Below, piece after piece: positions 18,502-28,421 of a stretch of DNA of 64,000 bases (the stretch's first letter is position 1; each line of letters opens with the position of its first letter). A program made the position numbers and the translations under genes. Under the pieces are notes generated by a model. It worked only from the letters and a program-made list of their open reading frames with translations. It was not told the origin of the DNA and searched no databases. This stretch comes from Prochlorococcus sp. AG-409-J19 (GTDB lineage Bacteria > Cyanobacteriota > Cyanobacteriia > PCC-6307 > Cyanobiaceae). The stretch spans positions 1 to 64,000 of the forward strand of contig QCKC01000003.1 of NCBI GenBank assembly GCA_003215635.1, written 5' to 3'.

Positions 18502-19995
18502 TTATTTTTTATTTACCCAACTACCATGTAATCCGTAAGGGATTGTAATTGGTAACTCTATAATTGCTTGTTCACTCATGTCTGCTGAATTAAGGATGAT
18601 TATCTGTGATTTGCGAGTTTCTCCATTCCATATCAGAGAAATTACCCAGCCTTCATCCTCATTTTTAGCATTAGGATGAGGAACCATTAATGGTTCGGTT
18701 ACAAAGCCTCTTGGAGCAGCACTCCAAATATTTCTCTCACCCCTCAATAGATCAAGTTTTTTAATACTTTGTAAAGGACCATTCCCTTCCTCTTTTGCAG
18801 ATATTGCCATCCATGCATAACGTGCTTTTGATCCCTGTTTCTGAGGATTAACCATTGCAAATTCACAACATTGATTATTTAATCTTTTGGTTACTAATTC
18901 TTCATTTGATAGGTCTATGTGGCAGCGCGTTAATATTCCTTCAGGTAGAAGATCAAAATCAATTGTACGAAAGTCTTGATTGGAATCAATAGAAGGAAAA
19001 TCGTTGTAGTAAATGCTATCGATAAACAAATCATTATCTTCCTCCCAGGCATTTAAGTGATGGAAAACAAAACCTTTTGGTCCTTCTATTACTCTGGGCA
19101 TCTGGTTGGCAAATACTCCAGATTCTCTTGGTATCAATAAGAAATTAGATTTATCATTTGTATTAGATGACAAACATTGTGCAGCACCTTTCGTTCCAAG
19201 AATAAATGGTAAAGGATTAAAACGGATTGAATTTTGTAGGAATATAGCCCAATTTTTAGTTATAACAAAGTCATGTAGGAATGCAAATCCGGGGAATTGA
19301 TCTTTTCTTTCACTAATTAATTCCCCTGCATTATTACCCTGAGTATGAAACTCCATTAAACGGATTGTGCTTTTTGGTCCTGTATTTACTCCAAAGTTAA
19401 CCATTCTTGGAGCACCATGATGCCCTGGATCATATCTTGGATGAGCGCTAAAAGCTTCGCTGGATTTTAATATTCCATTGAGGTTGGTAATCCCTATTGT
19501 TTCTAATGTAGACGGGTTAATCTCATGTGGTCCGGCAGCTTCCCAAAGAGCTAATAACTTTTCTCCAAATGGGACAACATTAGTGTTGGCAATATTCTTT
19601 AAGCGAATATCAAATATATTAGCGATTTTACCACCTGGTTTTTGTGTCCCAAACACTCCTCTATACAGGAAACGACCTGCTTTCTCCTCTTCTAACCATG
19701 CTTGAGTACGTATAAATTTATTGGTAAAATTACATTTGCAATCTTCAAACTTAAACGCTGCAATCATACCATCACCATCAAATGGATGATGAATCCATTG
19801 TCCATTTCTTTCTAGTTTGCCGGGTCCATTTCTATAAAGAGTGCCATTTAATTCGATGGGAATTTCCCCTTTAATTATTTTTAGTTCGAAATTATTTAAT
19901 TCATCATCGACATTACAATATGCACTAGACCAATCAGCTTGATTAAATTGACCATGCTTTAATTCGGACTCAGAACCTAAGGATGACTTGCTCAC
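18502..19995 (-). CDS. carotenoid oxygenase (RPE65/carotenoid cleavage dioxygenase family)
   Basis: A 497-residue Fe(II) dioxygenase that cleaves a carotenoid or apocarotenoid. Conserved segments are LNGTLYRNGPGK, HHPFDGDGMI near the N-terminus, FLHDFVITKNWAIF with an iron-ligand histidine, VFHHLNAWEED with another, and a final PYGLHGSW with the last. The beta-propeller length fits. The start is a GTG at 19995. Possible roles are retinal-like or apocarotenoid production or carotenoid turnover; the substrate is not determined by the visible motifs. Confidence 0.9.
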   Translation of the reverse strand: MSKSSLGSESELKHGQFNQADWSSAYCNVDDELNNFELKIIKGEIPIELNGTLYRNGPGKLERNGQWIHHPFDGDGMIAAFKFEDCKCNFTNKFIRTQAWLEEEKAGRFLYRGVFGTQKPGGKIANIFDIRLKNIANTNVVPFGEKLLALWEAAGPHEINPSTLETIGITNLNGILKSSEAFSAHPRYDPGHHGAPRMVNFGVNTGPKSTIRLMEFHTQGNNAGELISERKDQFPGFAFLHDFVITKNWAIFLQNSIRFNPLPFILGTKGAAQCLSSNTNDKSNFLLIPRESGVFANQMPRVIEGPKGFVFHHLNAWEEDNDLFIDSIYYNDFPSIDSNQDFRTIDFDLLPEGILTRCHIDLSNEELVTKRLNNQCCEFAMVNPQKQGSKARYAWMAISAKEEGNGPLQSIKKLDLLRGERNIWSAAPRGFVTEPLMVPHPNAKNEDEGWVISLIWNGETRKSQIIILNSADMSEQAIIELPITIPYGLHGSWVNKK

Positions 19996-20072
19996 TGCTG
20001 AAATTTTATTTATTTCTCTTATTCTCGCTTAGATATTAGACAAGTGTGAGCTTGATAGAAAAAAGAGGATTT

Positions 20073-20690
20073 TCATTGTGAAATTCCCGCTTGCTCAAGA
20101 ATGCCCTTGCTGCTAGGTACTTCTTCAGATCTTCTAGGATCTAACTCTATTGCCATACGGAGAGCTCTGGAGAATGCCTTGAAACATGCTTCAACAATGT
20201 GATGAGAATTAATTCCTTCTAGTTGTTTGATATGAAGTGTTATTCCACTATTGTTTACTACCGCAACAAAAAATTCTTTTACTAGCTCTGTGTCATATTT
20301 CCCAATCTTTTCTGTGGGGATTTCGAGTTTGTAATTAAGGTGTGGTCTCCCAGAGCAATCTAAAACAACCTGGACTAGGGCTTCATCAAGAGGAGCGACA
20401 AAATGCCCAAATCTGTTAATACCACTACGGTTCCCGAGTGCTTTGGACAGCGCTTGACCTAATGCAATGCCAACATCTTCATTTGTATGGTGATCATCAA
20501 TATGTGTATCTCCACTGGCTTTGATTTCAAGGTTTATTAGGCCATGACTAGATAGTTGATGGAGCATATGATCCAGAAAAGGTATTCCAGTAGATACTTC
20601 GCATTTGCCTGACCCGTTTAGGTTTAAACGAACATAAACATCTGTTTCGCGTGTAACGCGATGAATTTCGCCTTTCCGTGAGGAATTCAT
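20073..20690 (-). CDS. hisB: imidazoleglycerol-phosphate dehydratase
   Basis: The sixth step of histidine synthesis, dehydrating imidazole-glycerol phosphate. The 205-residue protein has both manganese-binding His clusters: [15 protein letters not shown] near residue 64, and [16 protein letters not shown]. It also has [17 protein letters not shown] at the N-terminus. The DLDLLxxD-type phosphatase domain of enteric HisB is absent, as normal outside enterics. It is encoded 36 bp downstream of fabI on the same strand. Confidence 0.97.
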   Translation of the reverse strand: MNSSRKGEIHRVTRETDVYVRLNLNGSGKCEVSTGIPFLDHMLHQLSSHGLINLEIKASGDTHIDDHHTNEDVGIALGQALSKALGNRSGINRFGHFVAPLDEALVQVVLDCSGRPHLNYKLEIPTEKIGKYDTELVKEFFVAVVNNSGITLHIKQLEGINSHHIVEACFKAFSRALRMAIELDPRRSEEVPSSKGILEQAGISQ

Positions 20691-20726
20691 TGTTCCTAAT
20701 CCATTTCGGTAATAGTTTTAGTCAGA

Positions 20727-21509
20727 TCACATTCCATTAATGCAGTAGCCCGCATCAACGTAGATGGTTTGACCGGAAATCCCGCTTGAAAGATCACTGA
20801 GTAAAAAGGCGGCTGTGTTGCCTACTTCTTTTTGTGTAACTGTTCTACGTAAGGGGGCTTTTTCCTCCACGTTATGAATCATGTCCAGTATCCCCCCTAT
20901 TGCAGAGCTGGCAAGAGTGCGAATTGGTCCAGCACTTATGGCGTTAACTCGAACTTGATTGTCTGGCCCAAGTTCTGCTGATAAGTAACGAACAGAGGCT
21001 TCTAGAGCTGCTTTGGCTACTCCCATAACGTTGTAGTTAGGTATTGCTCTATCGGCTCCTAAATAGGTCAAAGTAACTACACCTGCCCCAGGGTTAAAAA
21101 GTGTTTTGGCATATTTGCAAAGAGGTGCAAGTGAATAGGCACTAATCTCTAAAGCTCTTGCAAATCCTTCTGCAGTAGTTGCACTGTAATCTCCAATTAA
21201 TTCTTCTTTGCCAGCAAAAGCTAAGCAATGAACGAGTCCATCAAACTTTTCCCATTTAATTGCAACCTCATCAAAAACGTTTTTAACCTGTTCCTGGTCT
21301 TGTACGTTTAGAGGTAAAAAAAGCGTTGGATTTAGTGGAGCTGTCAGTTCTTTAACTTTTGACTCAAAGCGACCTTTTTCGTCTGGCAAGTAAGTGATTC
21401 CAAGCTCAGCTCCTGCAGCTTTTAACTGTTGTGCAATTCCCCACGCAATGGAACGATTGTTTGCGATGCCTGTAACTAGGATCTTTTTGCCGCTTAGATC
21501 GAGAAGCAT
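20727..21509 (-). CDS. fabI: enoyl-[acyl-carrier-protein] reductase (NADH)
   Basis: It reduces the trans-2-enoyl-ACP double bond in the last step of each fatty-acid elongation round. The 260-residue SDR protein has the FabI-type glycine motif VTGIANNRSIAWGIA in place of the usual GxxxGxG. It also has the catalytic Tyr/Lys in PNYNVMGVAKAALEASVRYL and the LVHCLAFAGKEELIGDY loop. The order fabI-hisB is typical of marine picocyanobacteria as far as I recall. The ATG start is at 21509. Confidence 0.96.
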   Translation of the reverse strand: MLLDLSGKKILVTGIANNRSIAWGIAQQLKAAGAELGITYLPDEKGRFESKVKELTAPLNPTLFLPLNVQDQEQVKNVFDEVAIKWEKFDGLVHCLAFAGKEELIGDYSATTAEGFARALEISAYSLAPLCKYAKTLFNPGAGVVTLTYLGADRAIPNYNVMGVAKAALEASVRYLSAELGPDNQVRVNAISAGPIRTLASSAIGGILDMIHNVEEKAPLRRTVTQKEVGNTAAFLLSDLSSGISGQTIYVDAGYCINGM

Positions 21510-21628
21510 CTGAAAAAACTGGGAACATTTCTATGATTCTCTCTTATTCAGTGCAAGGTGTGAAAGGGGGGGTGGTAAATATCTCAATAGCAAAGTCTTA
21601 GAAAATTTTCGATTTACTCATTTCACTC

Positions 21629-22249
21629 ATGGCAAGAACTTCTTCAAACATGATTCCGTTAGGCACAAGCCTTCCAGCATTTGATTTATCGGTCGTAGCA
21701 GATCCTTCTTCATCTTTTTTCGAGAAGACAGATGGTTTGACTCGAATCAGCAACAAAGATGTTCGTGATAAGCCTGTTTTATTTATGTTCTTATCCTTTC
21801 ACTGTCCTTTTGTAAAGCATATTCAGAAAGGACTTAGCAGCCTTGATAAGGATTATGGGGAGCGCATCAATATGATTGCGATTTCTAGTAATAGCTTGAT
21901 TACTCATCCTCAGGATGGTCCTGAAAATTTAATTCTTCAAGCCAGTGAGAACGGATGGCGTTTCCCTTATTTGTTAGATCCTGATCAAAGTTTTGCAAAA
22001 TCATTGAAAGCAGCTTGTACTCCTGATTTTTTCCTTTTTTCAAATTTAGAAAATGAACAGCAAAATTTGCTCTATCGGGGTCAGTTAGATGGCAGTCGGC
22101 CAGGTAATGAAATTCCTGTTACAGGAAATGATCTTCGTGCCGCTCTAAATGCTGTTTTAGAAGGAACAGCTGTTCCTTCTCCTCAAAAGCCTTCGATTGG
22201 TTGCAATATCAAATGGCATCCTGGGAAGGAGCCAGCATGGTTTGGTTGA
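21629..22249 (+). CDS. peroxiredoxin/thioredoxin-fold (AhpC/TSA-type) protein
   Basis: A 206-residue redoxin-domain protein. The N-terminus has a typical IPLGTSLPAFDLS stretch, and the active-site region is FHCPFVKHIQKGL with one cysteine at the expected position. A second cysteine lies in AACTPDFFLF. The middle loop AISSNSLITHPQDGPENL is typical of the DUF899/redoxin group that cyanobacterial annotations call thioredoxin family protein. It may be a peroxide- or thiol-handling enzyme; which partner reduces it is unknown. It is divergent from fabI with a 119-bp gap and is followed after 62 bp by the aminotransferase gene. Confidence 0.83.
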   Translation: MARTSSNMIPLGTSLPAFDLSVVADPSSSFFEKTDGLTRISNKDVRDKPVLFMFLSFHCPFVKHIQKGLSSLDKDYGERINMIAISSNSLITHPQDGPENLILQASENGWRFPYLLDPDQSFAKSLKAACTPDFFLFSNLENEQQNLLYRGQLDGSRPGNEIPVTGNDLRAALNAVLEGTAVPSPQKPSIGCNIKWHPGKEPAWFG

Positions 22250-22311
22250 TTAGTGAGTTAGTAGATCTTTCAATCTTCTAAGTATTTTGTGACGCGACGT
22301 AAGGTAGTTGA

Positions 22312-23508
22312 ATGCAGGTACCTCCTTTTAGCCTTTCACAGCAGTTATCCGATCTTGGATCTGATTTGGAGACAGCCTTACTTAAGGTTCTTCATAGTGG
22401 CCATTACATAGGAGGGGATGAGGTAATTGCTTTTGAAGAATCCTTTGCAAAGACTATCGGAGTTCCATATGCGGTTGGATGTAATAGCGGGACCGATGCA
22501 CTCATCCTTGCATTGAGAAGCTTAGACATTGGCCCAGGGGATGAAGTTATAACAACATCATTTAGTTTTTTTGCTACAGCTGAAGCAATTAGTGCCGTCG
22601 GTGCAAAACCAGTATTTCTAGAAGTAGATCCCAATAGTTTTTTATTGGATTTAAATCATCTAGAGAAAGCAATTACTCCTTGTACGAAAGCGATTTTACC
22701 TGTGCATCTTTTTGGAAGATCAATAGATATGGAGTCTTTAATGGATTTAGCTCATGCAAAGGGATTAAAGGTAATTGAAGATTGCGCTCAGGCATGTGGT
22801 TCAAAATGGAAAGAATTTTATGTTGGTAGTTGGGGAGATGTAGGTTGTTTTAGTTTTTTCCCTACTAAGAATTTAGGGGCTGCTGGTGATGCTGGAGCTG
22901 TTACAACAAGAAGCAAAGACTTATTTATAAGAATGAAAGAACTTGCTATACATGGGATGCCAAGACGTTATGTTCATACTCAAATAGGATATAATACTCG
23001 TTTAGATGCGTTGCAAGCGGCGGTTCTAAACGTCAAACTACCAAAACTTTCTAGTTGGATTAATACAAGACAAGTTGTTGCTGATCGATATGTAGATGGT
23101 TTAAAGGATTTGAAATGTGTGGTTATCCCTAAATATAACAAATCATATCAATGTACTCATGCCTGGAATCAATTTGTTATTAGAATTCCTGAGTCATTGG
23201 AATATCAAAATTTTGTCAATTCTCAATTTATCGATATAGATTCTAATTGCGATTCAAGTATTATTAATGCAAGAGATTGGGTCCAATCAGCTTTGAAGGA
23301 GCAAGGAATAAATACCATTATTTATTATCCGATCCCTATACATCTTCAACCTGCTTACAAGGCCTTGGGATACTCAGTTGGATCTTTGCCTGTTACTGAA
23401 AAACTTTGCAATGAAGTTCTTAGTCTTCCTTTTTTCCCGGAGATTACACTCAAGCAACAGGAGAAGGTTATATATTCAATTAGAGAAATATTGCTCAGGT
23501 TTGATTAG
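22312..23508 (+). CDS. DegT/DnrJ/EryC1/StrS family aminotransferase
   Basis: A PLP-dependent sugar aminotransferase of 398 residues. The PLP lysine is K186 in SFFPTKNLGAAGDAGAV. NSGTDALILALRSLDIGPGDEVI binds the cofactor phosphate, and IEDCAQACGS holds the Asp that contacts the pyridine nitrogen. RRYVHTQIGYNTRLDALQAAVL is the typical substrate/dimer region. An insertion of about 20 residues (around FVNSQFIDIDSNCDSSI) makes it a little long. Family members aminate keto-deoxysugar nucleotides for surface glycans. The 3' end overlaps the photolyase gene by 14 bp, tail to tail. Confidence 0.88.
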   Translation: MQVPPFSLSQQLSDLGSDLETALLKVLHSGHYIGGDEVIAFEESFAKTIGVPYAVGCNSGTDALILALRSLDIGPGDEVITTSFSFFATAEAISAVGAKPVFLEVDPNSFLLDLNHLEKAITPCTKAILPVHLFGRSIDMESLMDLAHAKGLKVIEDCAQACGSKWKEFYVGSWGDVGCFSFFPTKNLGAAGDAGAVTTRSKDLFIRMKELAIHGMPRRYVHTQIGYNTRLDALQAAVLNVKLPKLSSWINTRQVVADRYVDGLKDLKCVVIPKYNKSYQCTHAWNQFVIRIPESLEYQNFVNSQFIDIDSNCDSSIINARDWVQSALKEQGINTIIYYPIPIHLQPAYKALGYSVGSLPVTEKLCNEVLSLPFFPEITLKQQEKVIYSIREILLRFD

Positions 23509-25006
23509 TGATCTTGCCCAGTGTGGCATATATAAATTTGAATTTTAATTGTTGTGTATTGTGATTAACTATTGGTGGTGGATAACCTTTCCTTTCAAGT
23601 GGAGGAATTGCGCCAGAAATTAAGTCTGCTGTTGACACACTTTTTAGTTCTGGCAACCATTCTCGAATGTAATTAGCGTTTTTATCATATCTTGCAGTTT
23701 GTAGGTATGGGTTGAAGATTCTCAATGGCTTTGTGTCCATACCACTGCTGCTACTCCATTGCCAGCCCCCATTATTTGCTGACAGGTCTCCATCAACAAG
23801 TTCTTGCATGAAAAATTTCTCTCCCCAGCGCCAATCACAAATTAAATCTTTTACTAAGAATGATGCGACAATCATTCTGCAACGATTATGCATCCAACCA
23901 GTAGCTCTTAGCTGTCTCATAGCGGCATCAACTATTGGGACACCAGTTAATCCACTTTGCCAAGCTGTAAACCATTCTTCATTGTTTTCCCAGGGGAAAA
24001 TTTGCCATTTTTTCTTATATGGCCCATTAGTTAAATTTGGGAAATGAAAGATTATATGTTGATAAAACTCCCTCCATGCAAGTTCTTTCCTCCAGTCCAA
24101 AATCCCGACTTTTTCTTGGTCTCTGGATGAAATATCCCAAGCAAGTTGTGATGCTTTCCATGCTTGCCTTGGGCTAATTGTTCCAATATTTAGTGCCGCA
24201 CTGAGTGTGGAAGTACCTTTTGTCCCGGGTATATTTTTAGACTCTGCATAGTTGTATAAATTAAAGCTCTCATGAAAATATTTAAGTTGTTTTTTAGATT
24301 CATTCTCACCAGGTTTGCAAGGACATAAATGAGACCCGATGAATGGGTAGTCTTTCATTAATCTGGTTATTCCTTCTAGAGAATATTTGGGCTCCTCTAG
24401 TAAGCTTTGCTCGTATAGATTGCGAAGCTGATTGTCGTCGATTTCAATTAATTTGCCACAAGAATTTTCCGAGAATCCAGGCGAAATATCTGTTAATTCT
24501 CCTTTGAATTTAACTTCAACCTTTTTAATCCAGCTTTTCCAGAATGGAGTGAATACCTTATAGGGAGTACCAGAAAGTGAAAAAATTTCTTCGGGGCTAA
24601 CTAGGAGTTGATCCCAAAAATTAAAAGTTTTAATTCCACTTGCGATTAATTTATTATTTATTTGTGAATCTCTGGAAATACTATAGGGCTCTACATCTTT
24701 ATTCCAGGTTACAAATTTAGCATCTATTGATTTCGCAAGCTTGGGTATTATGCTAATTGGATCACCTTTGATAATAAGCAGTCTGCTGCCAAGTTTCTCC
24801 CAGTTTTTATATAATTCTATTAGACTTTCTCCTAGGAACCACAAACGTGAGCTTGCAATGGTTTGTGTGTTCTCTCCGATATATATTGGGTCAATAATAA
24901 AAACAGCTGTAATACTTCTTGATTGAGATAAAGCAAAAGACAAACCTAGATTATCATTAATTCTTAAATCTCTACGGTGCCAAAATAGTCCTCTATTCGA
25001 TTGCAT
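23495..25006 (-). CDS. phrB: deoxyribodipyrimidine photolyase (cryptochrome/photolyase family)
   Basis: It uses blue light and FADH- to split UV-induced cyclobutane pyrimidine dimers. The 503-residue protein opens with LFWHRRDLRINDNLGL, typical of the antenna-binding domain. The C-terminal FAD domain includes WRKELAWREFYQHI, the MRQLRATGWMHNRCRMIVASFLVKDL segment, and GDLSANNGGWQWSSSSGMD, which places it with class I CPD photolyases and not DASH cryptochromes. The start codon abuts the stop of the NUDIX gene with no spacing (TAA-ATG), so the two are surely one transcript. Confidence 0.93.
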   Translation of the reverse strand: MQSNRGLFWHRRDLRINDNLGLSFALSQSRSITAVFIIDPIYIGENTQTIASSRLWFLGESLIELYKNWEKLGSRLLIIKGDPISIIPKLAKSIDAKFVTWNKDVEPYSISRDSQINNKLIASGIKTFNFWDQLLVSPEEIFSLSGTPYKVFTPFWKSWIKKVEVKFKGELTDISPGFSENSCGKLIEIDDNQLRNLYEQSLLEEPKYSLEGITRLMKDYPFIGSHLCPCKPGENESKKQLKYFHESFNLYNYAESKNIPGTKGTSTLSAALNIGTISPRQAWKASQLAWDISSRDQEKVGILDWRKELAWREFYQHIIFHFPNLTNGPYKKKWQIFPWENNEEWFTAWQSGLTGVPIVDAAMRQLRATGWMHNRCRMIVASFLVKDLICDWRWGEKFFMQELVDGDLSANNGGWQWSSSSGMDTKPLRIFNPYLQTARYDKNANYIREWLPELKSVSTADLISGAIPPLERKGYPPPIVNHNTQQLKFKFIYATLGKITNQT

Positions 25007-25567
25007 TTATAGGCCAAGTTCTTGCTTCGCTCGATACCATGCGGTCAAACTTTTTCCATCGAGTGCTTCATCTCCGCTGGCCAAGCATGAATCAAGTTCG
25101 TTTGGGCTAATCTTGATTACCTCAAGATCTTCATCTTCATCTCCTATCGGTGGTTCCTCTATAGGCTTTAAATCACGTGCTAGAAACAAGTGAATAATTT
25201 CATCGGAATATCCTGGGCAGGGGAGCATTTCGCCAAGTGAAGACCAATTGGCTGCCTCGTATCCAGCTTCTTCAGCAAGCTCTCTTTTCATCGAATCTAT
25301 TGGATTTTCTCCTTCTTCAAGAGTCCCTGCGGGAAATTCTAAAATACGTCTTTGTACTGCGAATCTGTATTGGCGCAAAATTATGACCTGTCCTTCCTGG
25401 GTAATTGGAACAGCTAAAGATGCGCCAGGATGGCGAATTAATCCAAATTCTCCTTCAATTCCAATAGGGAGTCGAATGCGGTTGATTTCGAACCGTATTT
25501 TTCTGGCATTGATAGTTTTAATTGTTTCAAGCCAAGTAGAGGGTTCTGGACTACTTAGAGGTGACAT
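25007..25567 (-). CDS. NUDIX hydrolase, ADP-ribose pyrophosphatase type
   Basis: A 186-residue hydrolase with a complete Nudix box, GTLEEGENPIDSMKRELAEE followed by AGY, i.e. G-x5-E-x7-R-E-x2-E-E-x-G. The preceding IILRQYRFAVQRRILEFPAG is the typical ADP-ribose-pyrophosphatase lead-in, and PCPGYSDEIIHLFLARDL follows the box. A substrate such as ADP-ribose is likely but not proven. It is directly upstream of, and translationally linked to, the photolyase gene. Confidence 0.92.
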   Translation of the reverse strand: MSPLSSPEPSTWLETIKTINARKIRFEINRIRLPIGIEGEFGLIRHPGASLAVPITQEGQVIILRQYRFAVQRRILEFPAGTLEEGENPIDSMKRELAEEAGYEAANWSSLGEMLPCPGYSDEIIHLFLARDLKPIEEPPIGDEDEDLEVIKISPNELDSCLASGDEALDGKSLTAWYRAKQELGL

Positions 25568-25627
25568 TAATAAAGCTATTTAATTGATTAACATCATGAT
25601 GGATAAAACATGTATTTGTCAGTTAAT

Positions 25628-26260
25628 TCATTGATTATTTTCAGGCCAGTTTTTTTGAGGAGGTATCTTCTTTATAGGAGCTTGTCCTTGATTCAAAGCT
25701 GCACCAAGTGGGATGACAACGAAGTCACGTTCAATTAAACGAGGGTGAGGGAGAGTAAGGCTTTTATTTTGTATTTGAAGGTCACCCCATGCAAGTAGAT
25801 CAAGATCTAATTGCCTAGGACCCCATCTCAATTCTGATGATTCACGATTCCTGCCAAATTCTTGTTCTATAGATAAGAAATTATTAAGTAGTTTTATAGC
25901 TTCTTCCTCTGAAGGCCTAACAGCTGAAAGCCTTGGTCCATCTGCCACTAAAACCGAATTTAGAAAATTAGGTTGATTAACTGGGCCTCCAAAGGCTTTT
26001 GTCTCAAATATTGGGGACCATCTGAATCTTAATGCGCAATTTGCATATATTTTTTCATTCCCGCTGAGTGCCTTTGTAAGCCACAGTTCGATTGTTCGTT
26101 CCAGTATTGGGCGGACTTCTGGGAGAGTTTGATGGGGAGGACCTGCTTTGCTGGGAATGTTTGCTCCTAGCGCAACAGCTATGGTGCAAGGTGCTTGGGG
26201 TTCTGAGTGGTTTATGGCTGGTTTAGTAAAACTTTCACAAACGTAATCGGATCCTGGCAT
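25628..26260 (-). CDS. folK: 2-amino-4-hydroxy-6-hydroxymethyldihydropteridine diphosphokinase
   Basis: It transfers pyrophosphate from ATP to the pterin in folate synthesis. About 210 residues. Conserved segments are [27 protein letters not shown], the catalytic [15 protein letters not shown] (DLDLL motif) and [15 protein letters not shown]. The start is uncertain: the ATG at 26260 gives a 29-residue leader before the conserved fold, and a preceding TTG is also in frame. The start region abuts the divergent chlD start (26264), leaving three base pairs between them, so the promoters of both genes must lie inside coding sequence. Confidence 0.92.
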   Translation of the reverse strand: MPGSDYVCESFTKPAINHSEPQAPCTIAVALGANIPSKAGPPHQTLPEVRPILERTIELWLTKALSGNEKIYANCALRFRWSPIFETKAFGGPVNQPNFLNSVLVADGPRLSAVRPSEEEAIKLLNNFLSIEQEFGRNRESSELRWGPRQLDLDLLAWGDLQIQNKSLTLPHPRLIERDFVVIPLGAALNQGQAPIKKIPPQKNWPENNQ

Positions 26261-26263
26261 CAA

Positions 26264-28405
26264 ATGTTTTCTAGGGAATTTACTATCAATTCTTCGACCT
26301 CTTCCCCTTCTCAGAATTCTTCTTCAGCAATGGCAAATCGTGCATTTCCTCTTGCTGCGATAACTGGTCATGGAACTTTGAAGTTGGCATTGCTTCTAGC
26401 TTCAGTGGATCCAGGCCTTGGTGGGGTGATTGTTGCTGGTGGGCGTGGTACTGGTAAATCAGTCCTTGCAAGAGGCTTGCACGCCCTTTTGCCTCCAATA
26501 GAAGTATTAGATCTTCCTAGAGAAATTCAGGGAGGAGCTATTAATCAAACCCCACCTCCAATTGGTTTGAATTTGGATCCAAACTCAAGCGAAAATTGGG
26601 ATGAAGGAACAAGATTATTGATTCAGAACAAAAAAGAGTTGTTGCAGGTTGATTCTTCTGGCCAACTTCCTACTCGCGTCATTCCAGCTCCGTTTGTTCA
26701 GGTCCCTTTGGGAGTTACTGAAGATAGACTTTTAGGAGCCGTTGATGTGACTGCGTCTCTATCAACTGGTACCCCAGTTTTTCAACCAGGTTTGCTTGCA
26801 GAAGCTCATAGGGGGGTTTTGTATGTAGATGAATTAAATCTTCTCGATGATGGGGTCGTTAATCTCTTGTTAGCTGCGTTTGGAGCCGGAGAGAATCATG
26901 TTGAGAGAGAAGGACTTAGTCTTTCCCATCCTTGTAAGCCGTTATTACTTGCGACATATAACCCTGAGGAAGGTGCTGTAAGAGATCATCTTTTGGATCG
27001 ATTTGCAATAGTACTTTCAGCTGATCAATTGATTACTAATGAACAACGTGTTGAGATAACACAGGCCGCTATTGCTTATGGTCAATGTAGTGAGAGTTTT
27101 GCTGCTTCTTGGGCAGAACAAACTGATGCTCTTGCGACCCAATTATTAATAGCGAGGCAATGGCTTCCAGATGTTCAAATTAGTAAGGCTCAGATTGAAT
27201 ATTTAGTAAATGAGGCAATTCGAGGAGGAGTGGAAGGGCATCGCTCTGAGCTATATGCAGTTCGAGTTGCGAAGGCTAATGCTGCTTTAAGTGGAAGAGA
27301 TCAAGTGGATGCAGATGATTTGCAAGTAGCCGTTCGACTTGTGATTGCCCCTCGGGCATTGCAATTGCCTCCTCAAGATGAACAAATGGAGCCTCCTCCT
27401 CCTGAACAACAACAGGAACCTATCCCTCCTGATGAATCAAATCAGGATGACACAGAAGATGAATCAGAAGAAGATGAAGAAAATACCGAAGAGCAGGCTT
27501 CTCCCCCGGTTCCTGAGGAGTTCATTCTTGATCCTGAGGCTATAGCGATTGATCCAGATCTTCTCTTGTTTTCTTCAGCTAAATCAAAAACGGGAAATAG
27601 TGGAAGTCGTTCGGTAGTTTTTAGTGATAATCGAGGAAGATACGTAAAGCCAATGATTCCTCGTGGTCCTGTTCGTCGCATCGCTGTTGATGCGACCTTG
27701 AGAGCGGCGGCCCCTTATCAGAAAGCACGTCGTGAAAGAGAACCACAAAGAAAAGTTATTGTCGAAGAAGGAGATTTACGGGCGAAACTTCTTCAAAGAA
27801 AGGCAGGTTCTTTGGTCATATTTCTTGTAGATGCAAGTGGATCAATGGCTTTGAATCGTATGCAGGGAGCGAAAGGTGCTGTTATTCGTCTTCTTACTGA
27901 AGCTTATGAGAATCGAGATGAAGTGGCTTTAATTCCATTTCGAGGGGAGCAGGCAGAAGTACTGCTGCCTCCTACTAAATCAATAACGGCTGCTAAAAGA
28001 AGGTTAGAGGTAATGCCTTGCGGTGGTGGTTCGCCTTTAGCTCATGGGCTTACACAAGCAGCCAGGGTAGGTGCCAATGCATTGGCTACTGGAGATCTTG
28101 GTCAGGTGGTTGTGGTTGCTATTACTGATGGGAGAGGGAATGTTCCATTAAGTACATCACTTGGACAACCTCAGCTTGAAGGTGAAGAACCAGTAGACTT
28201 AAAACAAGAAGTTCTTGATGTTGCAACAAGATATCGTACTTTAGGGATTAAGTTATTAGTAATAGATACTGAAAGAAAGTTTATTGCCAGTGGTATGGGT
28301 AAAGATCTTGCTGAAGCATCAGGTGGTAAATATGTTCAATTGCCTAAAGCAAGTGATCAAGCTATTGCAGCTATTGCAATGGAAGCCATTCAAGATGTTG
28401 ATTGA
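26264..28405 (+). CDS. chlD: magnesium chelatase subunit D
   Basis: A subunit of the ATP-dependent enzyme that inserts Mg2+ into protoporphyrin IX, the first step committed to chlorophyll. In 713 residues it has an AAA-like N-terminal domain ([33 protein letters not shown]). Then comes a linker of Pro/Gln and acidic residues (roughly 375-425). The C-terminal von Willebrand A domain has its MIDAS Asp523 in [12 protein letters not shown]. It works with ChlI and ChlH, not in this window. I chose ATG 26264 ([11 protein letters not shown]); the frame is open further upstream, but that stretch overlaps folK. Confidence 0.95.
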   Translation: MFSREFTINSSTSSPSQNSSSAMANRAFPLAAITGHGTLKLALLLASVDPGLGGVIVAGGRGTGKSVLARGLHALLPPIEVLDLPREIQGGAINQTPPPIGLNLDPNSSENWDEGTRLLIQNKKELLQVDSSGQLPTRVIPAPFVQVPLGVTEDRLLGAVDVTASLSTGTPVFQPGLLAEAHRGVLYVDELNLLDDGVVNLLLAAFGAGENHVEREGLSLSHPCKPLLLATYNPEEGAVRDHLLDRFAIVLSADQLITNEQRVEITQAAIAYGQCSESFAASWAEQTDALATQLLIARQWLPDVQISKAQIEYLVNEAIRGGVEGHRSELYAVRVAKANAALSGRDQVDADDLQVAVRLVIAPRALQLPPQDEQMEPPPPEQQQEPIPPDESNQDDTEDESEEDEENTEEQASPPVPEEFILDPEAIAIDPDLLLFSSAKSKTGNSGSRSVVFSDNRGRYVKPMIPRGPVRRIAVDATLRAAAPYQKARREREPQRKVIVEEGDLRAKLLQRKAGSLVIFLVDASGSMALNRMQGAKGAVIRLLTEAYENRDEVALIPFRGEQAEVLLPPTKSITAAKRRLEVMPCGGGSPLAHGLTQAARVGANALATGDLGQVVVVAITDGRGNVPLSTSLGQPQLEGEEPVDLKQEVLDVATRYRTLGIKLLVIDTERKFIASGMGKDLAEASGGKYVQLPKASDQAIAAIAMEAIQDVD

Positions 28406-28421
28406 TTAAATAAGTTATTTA

